64,000 bases of DNA from Altererythrobacter xiamenensis. GTDB taxonomy: Bacteria > Pseudomonadota > Alphaproteobacteria > Sphingomonadales > Sphingomonadaceae. How positions within the stretch are numbered: the stretch's first letter is position 1; every line of letters begins with the position of its first letter. Below are positions 9,191 through 17,612 of this stretch, one piece after another. The position numbers were made by a program, and so were the translations under genes. The notes beneath the pieces were generated by a model. The model did not search any database, was not told where the DNA came from, and was given only the letters and a program-made list of their open reading frames with translations. The stretch is taken from positions 310,001 to 374,000 of the forward strand of contig NZ_FXWG01000002.1 of NCBI RefSeq assembly GCF_900177715.1, in the 5' to 3' direction.

Positions 9191-10348
9191 TCAGCGCTCC
9201 AGAATTGCGACTGCGGATAGGCCCGGCGCGCCATAGACGTGGCTGTAGCCGGTCTTGGCACCTTCCACCTGCCGCTCGCCAGCGCGCCCCCGCAATTGCT
9301 GCACGTTCTCGTAAACCTGGCGGAGGCCAGAGGCGCCGATCGGCTCGCCGCAGGCGAGGCAGCCGCCATCGGTGTTGACCGGCAGCTTGCCGCCGATTTC
9401 GGACCAGCCATTGGCGAGCCATTCTTCCTGCTCGCCATCCTTGCAAAAGCCGTTTTCGGCCATATGCATGATTTCCGCGCCGCTTTCGGTGTCCTGCAGC
9501 TGCGCGACATCGATATCCTCCGGGCCGATGCCCGCGCCTTCGAAGGCCGCCTGTGACGCGAGCACAGTGGGCTTTCCGCCCTCCTTGACGCTGACGCCGG
9601 CCTGGAAGACTTCGAAACTGTCCGGCGGACGAGTCTTCACCGCGACCTTGGCGATCCTGACCGAGCCATTGTTGTTGAGAGCGCCGAGTTCCTTCGCCTT
9701 CTTTTCGCTGGCAAGGATCAGCGCAACGCCTCCTTCAGCAGGCGCGCAGAACATGTATTTCGTCAGCGGATCGTTGATCATCGGCGCGTTCATGATCGTT
9801 TCGAGATCGATCGGGCTGCGCCGCCAGGCATGCGGGGTGATCGTGCCGTTGCGGAAAGCCTTTTCCGCGACCCGCCCCAGCGTTTCGCGGCTGATCCCGT
9901 GCAGCTGCATGTAGCGCTGGATCTTCAATGCGAAGAACTGCGTCGTCAGCATCATGCCGGTCTGACCGTACCATTCGGGCAGGCCGTATTCGGAGGGCTT
10001 CGCGTTGAACGCTCCGCGCGGATGCTTGTCGAACCCGACCGCGAGAGCGAGGTCGTAGAACCCGCTCGCTATCGCCATTTGCGCCGAGACGAGCGCGCTG
10101 CCGCCGGTTGCGCAGCCATTGGCTACATTGGTGAAGGGCAGGCTGGTCAGACCCAGCTCGTTGACCATGATGTCGGCATTGCCCGCTGCGGCAGAGCCGC
10201 CATAGGCGCATTCGATGTCGGTCCATTCGAGGCCCGCATCCGCCATCGCCTCGCGCACAGCATAGACGCCCTGCTCGCGACCCGAACGGCCATCCGTGCG
10301 GCCGAAGGGATGGATGCCTGCGCCGATAATATAGACGTTCTCGCTCAT
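9191..10348 (-). CDS. Thiolase-like protein (SCP-x/Ltp type, possible side-chain aldolase)
   Basis: A 385-residue thiolase-fold protein. The nucleophile-loop Cys is present (NGCATG, C79), but the catalytic His motif GHPIGAS reads GEPIGAS (Glu335). The C-terminal Cys-Gly-Gly loop is replaced by TGYSHVYGAPG (Tyr368, Tyr372). Loss of the thiolase His and use of tyrosines are known from Ltp2-type retro-aldolases of steroid side-chain degradation, which work with a DUF35 partner; exactly such a partner is encoded 4 bases overlapping upstream. A non-thiolytic C-C cleavage role is therefore favoured, but ordinary SCP-x thiolase activity is not excluded. Confidence 0.85.
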   Translation of the reverse strand: MSENVYIIGAGIHPFGRTDGRSGREQGVYAVREAMADAGLEWTDIECAYGGSAAAGNADIMVNELGLTSLPFTNVANGCATGGSALVSAQMAIASGFYDLALAVGFDKHPRGAFNAKPSEYGLPEWYGQTGMMLTTQFFALKIQRYMQLHGISRETLGRVAEKAFRNGTITPHAWRRSPIDLETIMNAPMINDPLTKYMFCAPAEGGVALILASEKKAKELGALNNNGSVRIAKVAVKTRPPDSFEVFQAGVSVKEGGKPTVLASQAAFEGAGIGPEDIDVAQLQDTESGAEIMHMAENGFCKDGEQEEWLANGWSEIGGKLPVNTDGGCLACGEPIGASGLRQVYENVQQLRGRAGERQVEGAKTGYSHVYGAPGLSAVAILER

Positions 10349-10773
10349 GCGGCTTTCTCCGCGCCTTTGAGGGGGCGGAAGGCATAGGTCGTATGCTCCG
10401 CATTGAAGGGTACGATGCAGAATTCCATCGGCATGCCGAGTTCGAGTTCGTCGAGCGTCGCATCGACGATCCGGCTTTCCACGATCACTTCGCCGGGCAG
10501 CTCGACATAGCCCAGAAGGAACGGCTGGAAATCCTGCGGACCTTCATTCTCGCCCGATCCCGGCCCTTCGTACGGCTCTTTCGGAAGGAAGCCCTGGCTG
10601 GTCCAGCTCCACAGCTTGCCATGCCTGGACAGCTTGTAAGGTTCGACCTCATTCGCGGCATCGCCTTGAGGCATGGGAAAGACGATCTCGCCCGAGGGCA
10701 GCCTGCCGCCCATCAGGTGCGGTTCGCCATTCTCGCTCCAAAGCTCCGGATCGATCGGGGTAAGTGCGTTCAT
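10345..10773 (-). CDS. DUF35 OB-fold protein, partner of the thiolase-like protein
   Basis: A 142-residue small OB-fold protein. The C-terminal half matches the DUF35 OB domain (LGYVELPGEVIVESRIVD, then a beta-strand ending YAFRPL). The N-terminal region normally holds a rubredoxin-like zinc ribbon with four Cys, but here it reads GGRLPSGEIVFPMP with no cysteines. The stop codon overlaps the thiolase start by 4 bases (ATGA), as expected for subunits made in equal amounts. DUF35 proteins act as obligate partners of SCP-x/Ltp thiolases and of MaoC-type hydratases. Good confidence from domain plus context. Confidence 0.85.
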   Translation of the reverse strand: MNALTPIDPELWSENGEPHLMGGRLPSGEIVFPMPQGDAANEVEPYKLSRHGKLWSWTSQGFLPKEPYEGPGSGENEGPQDFQPFLLGYVELPGEVIVESRIVDATLDELELGMPMEFCIVPFNAEHTTYAFRPLKGAEKAA

Positions 10774-10784
10774 CGCGGGGCTCC

Positions 10785-11861
10785 TCAGGCGGCCTCGGAA
10801 TAGTGGGTGAGAGCGGTGGCCGTGTCGCCGAACAGGCGGGACAGCACCATTGCGCGCTTCATCGCATGGCCGATGGCGAGTTCGTCGGTAACGCCCATCC
10901 CGCCATGCATCTGGACCGCTTCCCGCGCGACCATATCGACCTGCTCGGCAATGAAGGCCTTTGCGCCCGCAGCCGCGCGCTGCCAGTTCTCGGCATCATC
11001 GCGGTCGCTCAGCGCCGCGCGGTAAAGCATCGAGCGGACTTGTTCGATCCGCGCGTAGCACTCGACGAGGCGATGCTGGATCGCCTGGAAGCTGCCGATC
11101 GGAACGCCGAATTGTTCGCGCTCCTTCACGTAGGTGAGCGTATCGTCGAGGAGGCGCTGGCCGAGCCCGGCCAGTTCGGCCGCCGCGAGAAGGTTCGTGT
11201 ACGCCACGATCTGCGCGAATGCCTTTGCGCCGAGCGAAAGCCGGTCGCTTTCGTCAATTGCGACCGCGTTGAAGCGCACTTCGCCCGACACGCTGCCGTC
11301 GGCGAGCCGATAGGTTCTGAGGTCGACCCCATCGCGGCTTTTCTCGAGCAGGAGAAAGACCGTCTCTCCACCCTCGGAGGCTGTCACGATCAGGCTGTCG
11401 GCAATCCCTGCGCCAAGCACGAAGGTTTTCTCGCCCGAAAGTTTGCCGCCTTCGAGTTTCGTCTGTTTCGGCGTCGTGCTGTAGCGTTGCTGGCGTTCGG
11501 CCCAAGCGAGCCCCACGATTGTGTCGCCGGCGAGCACTTCGGCGAGGGCGTCCACGCGCCCGGATGTTTCGAGGATTCTCGCAGGTAGCACGCCATTCTC
11601 GAGCCAGGGTTCGGGAGCATTCGCCTTGCCCAGCGCCTCGCCGACCAGAGCGAGATCAATCGGCGAACCGGCCATACCGCCTGCATCCTCGCCAGCTGCA
11701 AGTGCGATCAGCCCGAGTTCGGCCAGCTCCTGCCAGCGCGCGCGGTCATAGCCGCCGTCGGCCTTGCGCAGCTTGCGGCGTGCCTCGACATCGATCGGAG
11801 CGCAGAACCGCTCGACCGTCGAGCGAAACATCTCCTGTTCTTCGGAAAGGTCGAAGTTCAC
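10785..11861 (-). CDS. Acyl-CoA dehydrogenase (shorter of two in the operon)
   Basis: A 358-residue member of the acyl-CoA dehydrogenase family, shorter than the roughly 380-400 usual. The N-terminal domain (MNFDLSEEQEMFRSTVERF) and the C-terminal bundle (REQFGVPIGSFQAIQHRLVE, MHGGMGVTDELAIGHAMKR) are clear. The middle beta domain is compressed and lacks the usual TEPGAGSD signature. The start overlaps the P450 stop by 4 bases. In Actinobacteria such divergent short subunits pair with a full-length one to build a heteromeric enzyme for bulky side chains; the partner here would be 6423-7631. Confidence 0.9.
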   Translation of the reverse strand: MNFDLSEEQEMFRSTVERFCAPIDVEARRKLRKADGGYDRARWQELAELGLIALAAGEDAGGMAGSPIDLALVGEALGKANAPEPWLENGVLPARILETSGRVDALAEVLAGDTIVGLAWAERQQRYSTTPKQTKLEGGKLSGEKTFVLGAGIADSLIVTASEGGETVFLLLEKSRDGVDLRTYRLADGSVSGEVRFNAVAIDESDRLSLGAKAFAQIVAYTNLLAAAELAGLGQRLLDDTLTYVKEREQFGVPIGSFQAIQHRLVECYARIEQVRSMLYRAALSDRDDAENWQRAAAGAKAFIAEQVDMVAREAVQMHGGMGVTDELAIGHAMKRAMVLSRLFGDTATALTHYSEAA

Positions 11862-13096
11862 GAAGCTACCTCATAGGTGATTGGCAGGCGGGTCACCCCG
11901 CGCAGCATAATGTTGGGCAGGACGGTAATGGCGTCCTCGTCAGCAAGCTGAAAATTAGTGAGGCGCTCGAGCAGTTCATCGAAGGCGACGAACATTTCCT
12001 TGCGGCTGAGCATGTTGCCCACGCACATATGCGGGCCCTTGCCGAAGGCGAGATGCGCGCGCGCATTCTTGCGCTCGATATCGAATGCGTCCGGGTTCTC
12101 GAACTTGGCCGGATCGCGGTTGGCGGCTGCGTAGCGGACCTGCAGCATCGAACCTGCCTTGATCTGCTCGCCGCCCAGCTCGACGTCCTGTTTCACAACG
12201 CGCCAGATCCCCGCGCTGGGCGATTCGTAGCGCAACATTTCCTCGACCATGTTCTGGATCAGCTTGGGATTGCGCCCTCCGGCAGCCTCCTTTGCCTTCG
12301 CCATCTGGTCGGCATTGCGGATCAATTGCAGGAGCCCGCCCGCCATGGTCGAAGTGGTTGTTTCGTTCCCGGCGACCATGAATTGCTGCATGATCGACAT
12401 GATTTCCTCGTCGGTCAGCGGCTTTTCGCCTTCGACACGCGCTTCGACGAGATCGGTCAGCAGATCGTCGCCGCCATTCTCGCGGCGATCGTCGATCAGG
12501 CGTTTCATGTATTTCTGGTAATCGACGAAGCTGCGCGCACATTCGAGCTCTCGTTCGCGGCTTATGAGCTGGCTGAAGCGGTCGACCGCCGCGTCCGACC
12601 ATGCCTTTACCTGCTTGGGATCGTTGTCGAGCCCGATCTGCTGGGCGATCATTGCGACCGGCAGCGGAATGGCGAAATCCTCGACGAAATCGCCGCTGTT
12701 TTTCTGCGCCATCTTTTCGATCAGATCGATTGATTTGGCGCGCATGTCCTCCTCGATTGCATTCACACGCGGAGCCGAGAACGCGAGATTGACGAGCTTG
12801 CGGTTGCGCGTGTGCACCGGATGGTCGGCCGTCAGCAGGGTCGGCGGATTGTCCCAGCCCTCTGCGAGGATCGCGTTGATCTCGTCATCGTCGGCACCCA
12901 TCAGTGCTGCGAAGTCGTTCGAATAGATCTCCGGCTTGGCGGTCACTTCCGAAACGAGATCGTAGGAATAGACGACCCACGCGTTAGCCTCGGCCACGAA
13001 TTCGAGCTTCACGCCCGCCTCATGCACCTGGCGGTAATAGTCGAACGGATCGACCAGGATTTCAGGCGCAAACATATTGCCGGCCGGCTTATTCAT
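11858..13096 (-). CDS. Cytochrome P450 monooxygenase
   Basis: A 412-residue soluble bacterial P450. The heme-thiolate motif is FGKGPHMCVGN with Cys at about residue 358, the I-helix oxygen-activation motif is VAGNETT at about 245 and the K-helix ExxR is EEMLRYE. It would hydroxylate a hydrophobic substrate or open a side chain for beta-oxidation. No ferredoxin or ferredoxin reductase is encoded in the window, so electrons must come from partners elsewhere. It is followed by the acyl-CoA dehydrogenase with a 4-base overlap. A candidate operator lies at 13163-13178, about 70 bases upstream of the start. Confidence 0.95.
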   Translation of the reverse strand: MNKPAGNMFAPEILVDPFDYYRQVHEAGVKLEFVAEANAWVVYSYDLVSEVTAKPEIYSNDFAALMGADDDEINAILAEGWDNPPTLLTADHPVHTRNRKLVNLAFSAPRVNAIEEDMRAKSIDLIEKMAQKNSGDFVEDFAIPLPVAMIAQQIGLDNDPKQVKAWSDAAVDRFSQLISRERELECARSFVDYQKYMKRLIDDRRENGGDDLLTDLVEARVEGEKPLTDEEIMSIMQQFMVAGNETTTSTMAGGLLQLIRNADQMAKAKEAAGGRNPKLIQNMVEEMLRYESPSAGIWRVVKQDVELGGEQIKAGSMLQVRYAAANRDPAKFENPDAFDIERKNARAHLAFGKGPHMCVGNMLSRKEMFVAFDELLERLTNFQLADEDAITVLPNIMLRGVTRLPITYEVAS

Positions 13097-13162
13097 GAGC
13101 GTGCTCCGTTGGTCCCTCTCACAAGGACTGATTTCTAGCCTCTCGAAGGGGCGCGAAGCGAT

Positions 13163-13178
13163 GCGTGAAAGTGTTAGG
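13163..13178 (-). promoter_or_regulatory. Candidate operator upstream of P450 (CACTTTC variant)
   Basis: Read on the minus strand this is CCTAACACTTTCACGC. It shares the core ACACTTT with the elements at 17613, 20083, 33132 and 37236 and sits about 70 bases before the P450 start. The core differs from the others at the sixth base of CACTTTTG, so it is the weakest member of the set. Confidence 0.25.
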
Positions 13179-13219
13179 AAACGCCGGTGCGCGCCTAGTC
13201 AATTGGGCAGTCGGCCCAC

Positions 13220-13597
13220 TCAGCCGCCTCCGAATTCTCGCTGGAACTGGCCCATGTCGAAATAGTCGCGCCAATGGGCGATCCTGCCCTCTGCGTCGAT
13301 TTCGAACGTGCCCATGACCGGTAGGGCCGCGCGGCCCCCGTTCTTGAGCTGGAACGCGTCGACCCGTTCGGTAAGGACCGTTTGCCCGTTGGCAGCGATT
13401 GAGTGGATTTCCCATTCGCACGACTCCACCGGCCCCATGAAACCGTCGACCGCCTCGCGCATGGCGGCGCCCCCCTTGATCGGCTCCATCGGGATATTGT
13501 GCCAAACGATATCGTCCGCGCACATCGCGTACATCGCGTCCATATCACCGTTGTTCCAGTGTGCGATGAACGCTTCGACGGTCTCTGTAGGGGTCAT
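13220..13597 (-). CDS. SnoaL-like / limonene-epoxide-hydrolase-fold protein
   Basis: A 125-residue cone-shaped alpha+beta barrel (NTF2-like) protein: TETVEAFIAHWNNGDMDAMY at the N-terminus, then an alternating beta sheet containing IVWHNIPMEP and EGRIAHWRDYFDMGQF. The family includes LEH-type epoxide hydrolases and SnoaL cyclases; the WRDYFD segment near the end is common in the LEH branch. The ATG overlaps the stop of the preceding ThuA gene by 4 bases (ATGA), so the reading frame is well fixed. Function in the pathway is inferred only. Confidence 0.85.
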   Translation of the reverse strand: MTPTETVEAFIAHWNNGDMDAMYAMCADDIVWHNIPMEPIKGGAAMREAVDGFMGPVESCEWEIHSIAANGQTVLTERVDAFQLKNGGRAALPVMGTFEIDAEGRIAHWRDYFDMGQFQREFGGG

Positions 13598-14379
13598 TCG
13601 CTTTCTCCTGATGTGTAACGAAGAGCGTTGGCGAGCATCTTGCGGACATGCGGATTGCGATAGGTTTCCGGCCCGTCGCCGAACTGAAGATAGACGAGCG
13701 GCGCGTTTCCGACGCGACGTTCCCATGCGACGAGGTTCGAACCGGCGGGATGCTCCCAGCCTTCGTTGGAGAACATCTCGCCCGCCACTGCCTTTGCAGC
13801 CGAATAGAAGTTGTCGCGGGTAAAGGCGTGTTTCGCCCGGACGAGGGGTGTCACCGCGCTTTCGTCGACCTGTGCCAGATACAATTCGTCGGTCAGAGCA
13901 AAATGCGTCGGCACGCCTTCGGTTACGGGATGCCCGGCGACGACGTCGGCTTCGTAGGCGACATCGTGGCGATAGCCCGAATCCGGCACCTGCCTGCCGT
14001 TCCACTCGCCTGGTTGGTAGAGAAAGCGCCCGCCGAGCATGTCCGCCCATTCGGGCCACTCGGCCCATCCGGCAAGCGAATGATGCATCGCGACCGCGCC
14101 CTTTCCCGCTGCAAAGCGGCGACGAATTGCGTCTTTAAAGCCATCGGAAGGCGGGCGCGTTCGGACCTGTTCGTCTAAAAACTCGTAGCCGCCCATGTCG
14201 TAGAACAACAGCGCATCGGCCTCGTCCGCCACGCCGGCTGCAACAGCCTCTTCGGCTTCGGGATGGACGAGGTGGCCGACCTCCCAATCGCCCAGCGCCT
14301 TCGCAAGCGCGTTGATCAGCTCGTCGAAGGGCTCCTCTTCATAGGGATGGCCTCCCGAGAGAACGAGCAGCCGTTTCAT
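13594..14379 (-). CDS. ThuA-domain protein, copy 2
   Basis: A 261-residue ThuA-fold protein beginning MKRLLVLSGGHPYEEEPFDEL, with LLFYDMGGY, GKGAVAMHHSLAGWAEWPEW, the metal- or substrate-site-like DELYLAQVDE and PLVYLQFGDGPETYRN near the end. It is a paralog of the protein at 7636-8415 (both have a GH pair in the first strand, a DELYL segment and a terminal NPHxR/GHYD-like motif). Start and stop codons overlap the genes on both sides, placing it inside the long operon. Enzymatic activity is unknown. Confidence 0.85.
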   Translation of the reverse strand: MKRLLVLSGGHPYEEEPFDELINALAKALGDWEVGHLVHPEAEEAVAAGVADEADALLFYDMGGYEFLDEQVRTRPPSDGFKDAIRRRFAAGKGAVAMHHSLAGWAEWPEWADMLGGRFLYQPGEWNGRQVPDSGYRHDVAYEADVVAGHPVTEGVPTHFALTDELYLAQVDESAVTPLVRAKHAFTRDNFYSAAKAVAGEMFSNEGWEHPAGSNLVAWERRVGNAPLVYLQFGDGPETYRNPHVRKMLANALRYTSGESE

Positions 14380-15389
14380 CAGGCGATCTTGAGGATCATC
14401 TTGCCCTGGTTCGTACCTGCGAACAGCCGCATGAAGCTGTCATAGGCATTCTCGAGGCCTTCATCGACTTGCTCTTCCACGACGAGTTTGCCCGCAGCCG
14501 CCCATTCGCCCATTTTCGCTGCGCCCTCGCCGAAACGCTCGACATAGTCGGAAACGAGCAGGCCCCTGATAGAGGCGCGCTTGACGATCAGCTGCCAAAG
14601 GTTGCGCGCACCGCGCGGATCGGTGTTGTATTCGCTGATAAGGCCGCACAGGCCGACCCGTGCGCCCAGGTTGAGATTCATGAGGCCCGCGTCGAGGATA
14701 ATCCCCCCGACATTTTCGAAGATCATGTCGACCCCATTGGGCGCCGCTTCGGCGATGGCTTTCGTCAGCGCTTCCTCGTCCTTACCCTTGTAGTCGATCG
14801 CGGCGTCGAAGCCGTATTTGTCCGTCAGCTTGGCGCATTTCTCCGGCCCGCCTGCGATGCCCACCGCGCGACAGCCATGGATCTTCGCGAGTTGTCCGAC
14901 CAGCGATCCGACCGCGCCAGCGGCGCCTGTCACCAGCACGGTGTCGCCCTCCTTGGGCTCGCACACCTCAAGAAACCCGAAATAGGCGGTCATGCCGACC
15001 GCGCCGAATATCGAGAGATAGTTGGTGACTTCGGGCACGAGCGATGGGTCGATCGGCTGGGTGAACCCGCCCGCCTGGCTGAGCGAATAATCCTCCAGCG
15101 CGTGGAGCCCCATGACCCACTGGCCTTTCTCGAAGCCCTCGGCGCGGCTTTCCTCGACCACGCCGATGGTGCTGGCGCGCACCGGATCGCCCAATGGGAT
15201 CGGCGGCATGTAATTGCCCTCTGCATCCATCCAGCCGCGCATCGCCGGATCGAGCGAGGCGTAGTGGTTGCGGATCAGGAATTGCCCCTCGGCCAGATCG
15301 GGCGTCGGCTCCGTGACAAGCTCGAAATCGTCGCGGACGGGCTCGCCATCTGGGCGACGCTGGAGGAGGAAGCGCCGGTTGTCGGGCAT
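14379..15389 (-). CDS. Zinc-independent NADP-dependent MDR oxidoreductase (PTGR/CurA-like), copy 1
   Basis: A 336-residue medium-chain reductase of the leukotriene-B4/prostaglandin-reductase type. It has the N-terminal GroES-like domain (NHYASLDPAMRGWM) and the Rossmann domain with TGAAGAVGSLVGQLAKIHG and FENVGG. No zinc ligands are present. Members reduce alpha,beta-unsaturated ketones or aldehydes with NADPH. Its TGA shares bases with the ATG of ThuA copy 2 (TGATG). A paralog at 17695-18696 lies on the other side of the molybdoenzyme. Confidence 0.92.
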   Translation of the reverse strand: MPDNRRFLLQRRPDGEPVRDDFELVTEPTPDLAEGQFLIRNHYASLDPAMRGWMDAEGNYMPPIPLGDPVRASTIGVVEESRAEGFEKGQWVMGLHALEDYSLSQAGGFTQPIDPSLVPEVTNYLSIFGAVGMTAYFGFLEVCEPKEGDTVLVTGAAGAVGSLVGQLAKIHGCRAVGIAGGPEKCAKLTDKYGFDAAIDYKGKDEEALTKAIAEAAPNGVDMIFENVGGIILDAGLMNLNLGARVGLCGLISEYNTDPRGARNLWQLIVKRASIRGLLVSDYVERFGEGAAKMGEWAAAGKLVVEEQVDEGLENAYDSFMRLFAGTNQGKMILKIA

Positions 15390-15420
15390 GGAAAATCCTT
15401 TTCTCGTTTTTCTTTGATCT

Positions 15421-17565
15421 TCAGGCCGTAGCGATCCGAACCGGAATTGCGCTTTGCAGCGCCTGTCCGGTGATCGGATCGTAATCGACCTCGTCGCTGG
15501 TCAGCCGATTGGTCGAGCCGCCCATCTCGCGAACATTGTGCTTGCCCGCCTCGCTGTCACCAAAGGCGTGCGCCATCGAGATCAGCCCGCGCCGCACGCG
15601 GTCGCTCGGCTTGGCGACGCCATGGATCGTGGCATGGGCGGAAGCGATCTCGATCACGTCGCCTTCCTCGATACCCTTTGCGGCCATGTCGTCCGGGTGG
15701 ATGTAGGCCGGGTTGGTCGTGACTGTCAGGCCGAGCTTCTTGAGCGGCTGCCCGATCGAGTTGAAGCGACCCTTCGACCGCCGCGAAATGAGCTTGAAAT
15801 CGAAACCGTTCGCAGCGGCCCCGTTCGCTCCGTAGCGTGTCAGTTCGGTCGGCATCGCGCCCGCTGCCAGGTCGAAGCGGTTCTGCGCGTCGGGATCTGC
15901 CGGCTCCACGATCGGATGCAGTTCGTTATAGACCACCGCTGCGCCGCCAGCCTTTGCCGCATCCTTGCGGACCTGGCTCGGCGGAACGAGGCATCCGGCG
16001 GTCATAAGGTCGAGGAAGACCTCCTTGGGTGGCGGCGTGTCGCCATCCATCGGGACAGGACCACCTGCGAGTTGCAACTGGAGCCCGAGGTTCTTGGCGA
16101 GGTGCCAGAACATTGCGTATTCGTCGATCACGTCACCCGGCGGCTCTGCCAGCGCTTCGGTATACCGCGCGTAGGCTGTCTCGTGCCACCATTCGGAAAG
16201 GTTGGTGATGTCCTCGCGCTCGAGGCACTGGCTCGGCGCGAGCACGACGTCGGCGCGCTTGGCGCTCGCGCTCATCCAGGGGTCGATCTGGACGAACAGC
16301 TCGAGATCGTCGAGCGCCCTGCGCATCTTGAGCTGGTTGGGGAAGCCCACTTCGGGATTGCCTCCGACCGAGATCAGCGCGCGGATCTGGCCCTCACCCG
16401 GAGTGAGGATTTCGTCGGCAAGCACGTTGCACGGCATTTCGAGGCCGAGCTGGCCAAGCCCGCGGAAGCGCGACTTGTTCATGCCCGGCGCGCCGAACAT
16501 CGGCACCGGGTCGGCGACCTGCGCGCGGGTCGGCGCACGCGGCGTGGTGAAAACACGCGGAGCCGATGCCCTGTCGCCTTCCTGGATGAAGCGCGCGCAA
16601 ATCGTGTTGAGCGCGGTGACGAGATATTCGGTCAGCGTGCCGTTGCCCGCCATTTCGGGACCGGTACCGGTCACCGCGCAGCCTTTCGATCCACCGGCGA
16701 ACATCCGCGCGGCGGCGACCAGCTGGTCTTTCTCGACACCGGCGCGTTCGGCCGCGACATCGGGCGTGAACTCGGCGACGGCCTCCTTCAGCTCCTCGAC
16801 CCCGTCGACATAGGCGTTGACGAAATTGCGGTCGTAAAGCTCTTCCTCGAAAATGACGTTGAGCATGCCCGCGAGCAGCGCCGGGTCCTCGCCCGGCTTT
16901 ACCGGCAGGTAGATGTCGGCGAGCTGGCCGACCTCGGCGAGCCGCGGATCGGCGACGATCAGTTTCAGCCCTTCCTTCTGCCGGTCGCGGATACGCTTCG
17001 ACGGACTGAACGGCGGTACCCCGCCAACCGGCGCATAATGCGATACGATCGGGTTGTTGCCGATGAACAGCGCGACGTCGGCGTCGGAGAAGTTGTTCAC
17101 CCCGCCTTCCCACTTGCCATAACGAGCGGTGGTGAAGACCTTGGCAGGCTGGTCGAGCGTGACGGAAGTGAAGAAATGCTTCGAACCGATCGCCTGCGCG
17201 AAGCTGTGGCTCGCGGCCCAGGCTGAGCTGTTCTGGTAGCCGCCCGAACCCATGAAAACGGCCACGCTGTCAGGGCCGTATTTGTCGATGATGCGCCTCA
17301 GCTCGCCGGAGACGTGCGCCAGGGCTTCCTCCATCGGTGTTTCGCGAAACTCGCCGTCCTCGCTGCGGACCAGAGAATGGTGCAGGCGGCTTTCCGAATT
17401 GTGCGAATCGGGAAGCTCGCGGCCCTTCTTGCAGGTGTAGCCGCCATATTCGGGATCCTCCGGATCGCCGCGCACGGATTTCACCTTTCCGTCTTCGACA
17501 TCGACTAGCATCGCGCAATTGGCATGGCAGAAGCGGCAGAAAGTACGGTGAGTTTGGATGCCCAT
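15421..17565 (-). CDS. Molybdopterin-dependent oxidoreductase with N-terminal [4Fe-4S] cluster
   Basis: A 714-residue DMSO-reductase-family enzyme with a bis-MGD cofactor. The iron-sulfur ligands C10, C13, C17 and C45 are clear. MGD-binding segments include FIGNNPIVSH, NPEVGFPNQ and the C-terminal beta-barrel domain from about residue 590. At the place where formate dehydrogenases carry Sec or Cys as molybdenum ligand, the loop reads TLDQPAKVF, putting Phe144 there. No twin-arginine signal is seen, so it is cytoplasmic. The ATG at 17565 has GAGGAGAG upstream; longer frames do not. It reads into the MDR gene 31 bases on. Reaction unknown. Confidence 0.9.
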   Translation of the reverse strand: MGIQTHRTFCRFCHANCAMLVDVEDGKVKSVRGDPEDPEYGGYTCKKGRELPDSHNSESRLHHSLVRSEDGEFRETPMEEALAHVSGELRRIIDKYGPDSVAVFMGSGGYQNSSAWAASHSFAQAIGSKHFFTSVTLDQPAKVFTTARYGKWEGGVNNFSDADVALFIGNNPIVSHYAPVGGVPPFSPSKRIRDRQKEGLKLIVADPRLAEVGQLADIYLPVKPGEDPALLAGMLNVIFEEELYDRNFVNAYVDGVEELKEAVAEFTPDVAAERAGVEKDQLVAAARMFAGGSKGCAVTGTGPEMAGNGTLTEYLVTALNTICARFIQEGDRASAPRVFTTPRAPTRAQVADPVPMFGAPGMNKSRFRGLGQLGLEMPCNVLADEILTPGEGQIRALISVGGNPEVGFPNQLKMRRALDDLELFVQIDPWMSASAKRADVVLAPSQCLEREDITNLSEWWHETAYARYTEALAEPPGDVIDEYAMFWHLAKNLGLQLQLAGGPVPMDGDTPPPKEVFLDLMTAGCLVPPSQVRKDAAKAGGAAVVYNELHPIVEPADPDAQNRFDLAAGAMPTELTRYGANGAAANGFDFKLISRRSKGRFNSIGQPLKKLGLTVTTNPAYIHPDDMAAKGIEEGDVIEIASAHATIHGVAKPSDRVRRGLISMAHAFGDSEAGKHNVREMGGSTNRLTSDEVDYDPITGQALQSAIPVRIATA

Positions 17566-17612
17566 GTGATCTCTCCTCGATAAGGGAAGATACCAGACAC
17601 GGCAGAGCCTTC

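Noticed and set aside
15454..17226. Long open frame (590 codons) on the plus strand opposite the molybdoenzyme
   Set aside because: High-GC codon bias produces long antisense frames; its translation shows no motif and is Arg/Asp/Val-rich, while the minus strand has clear molybdoenzyme motifs.
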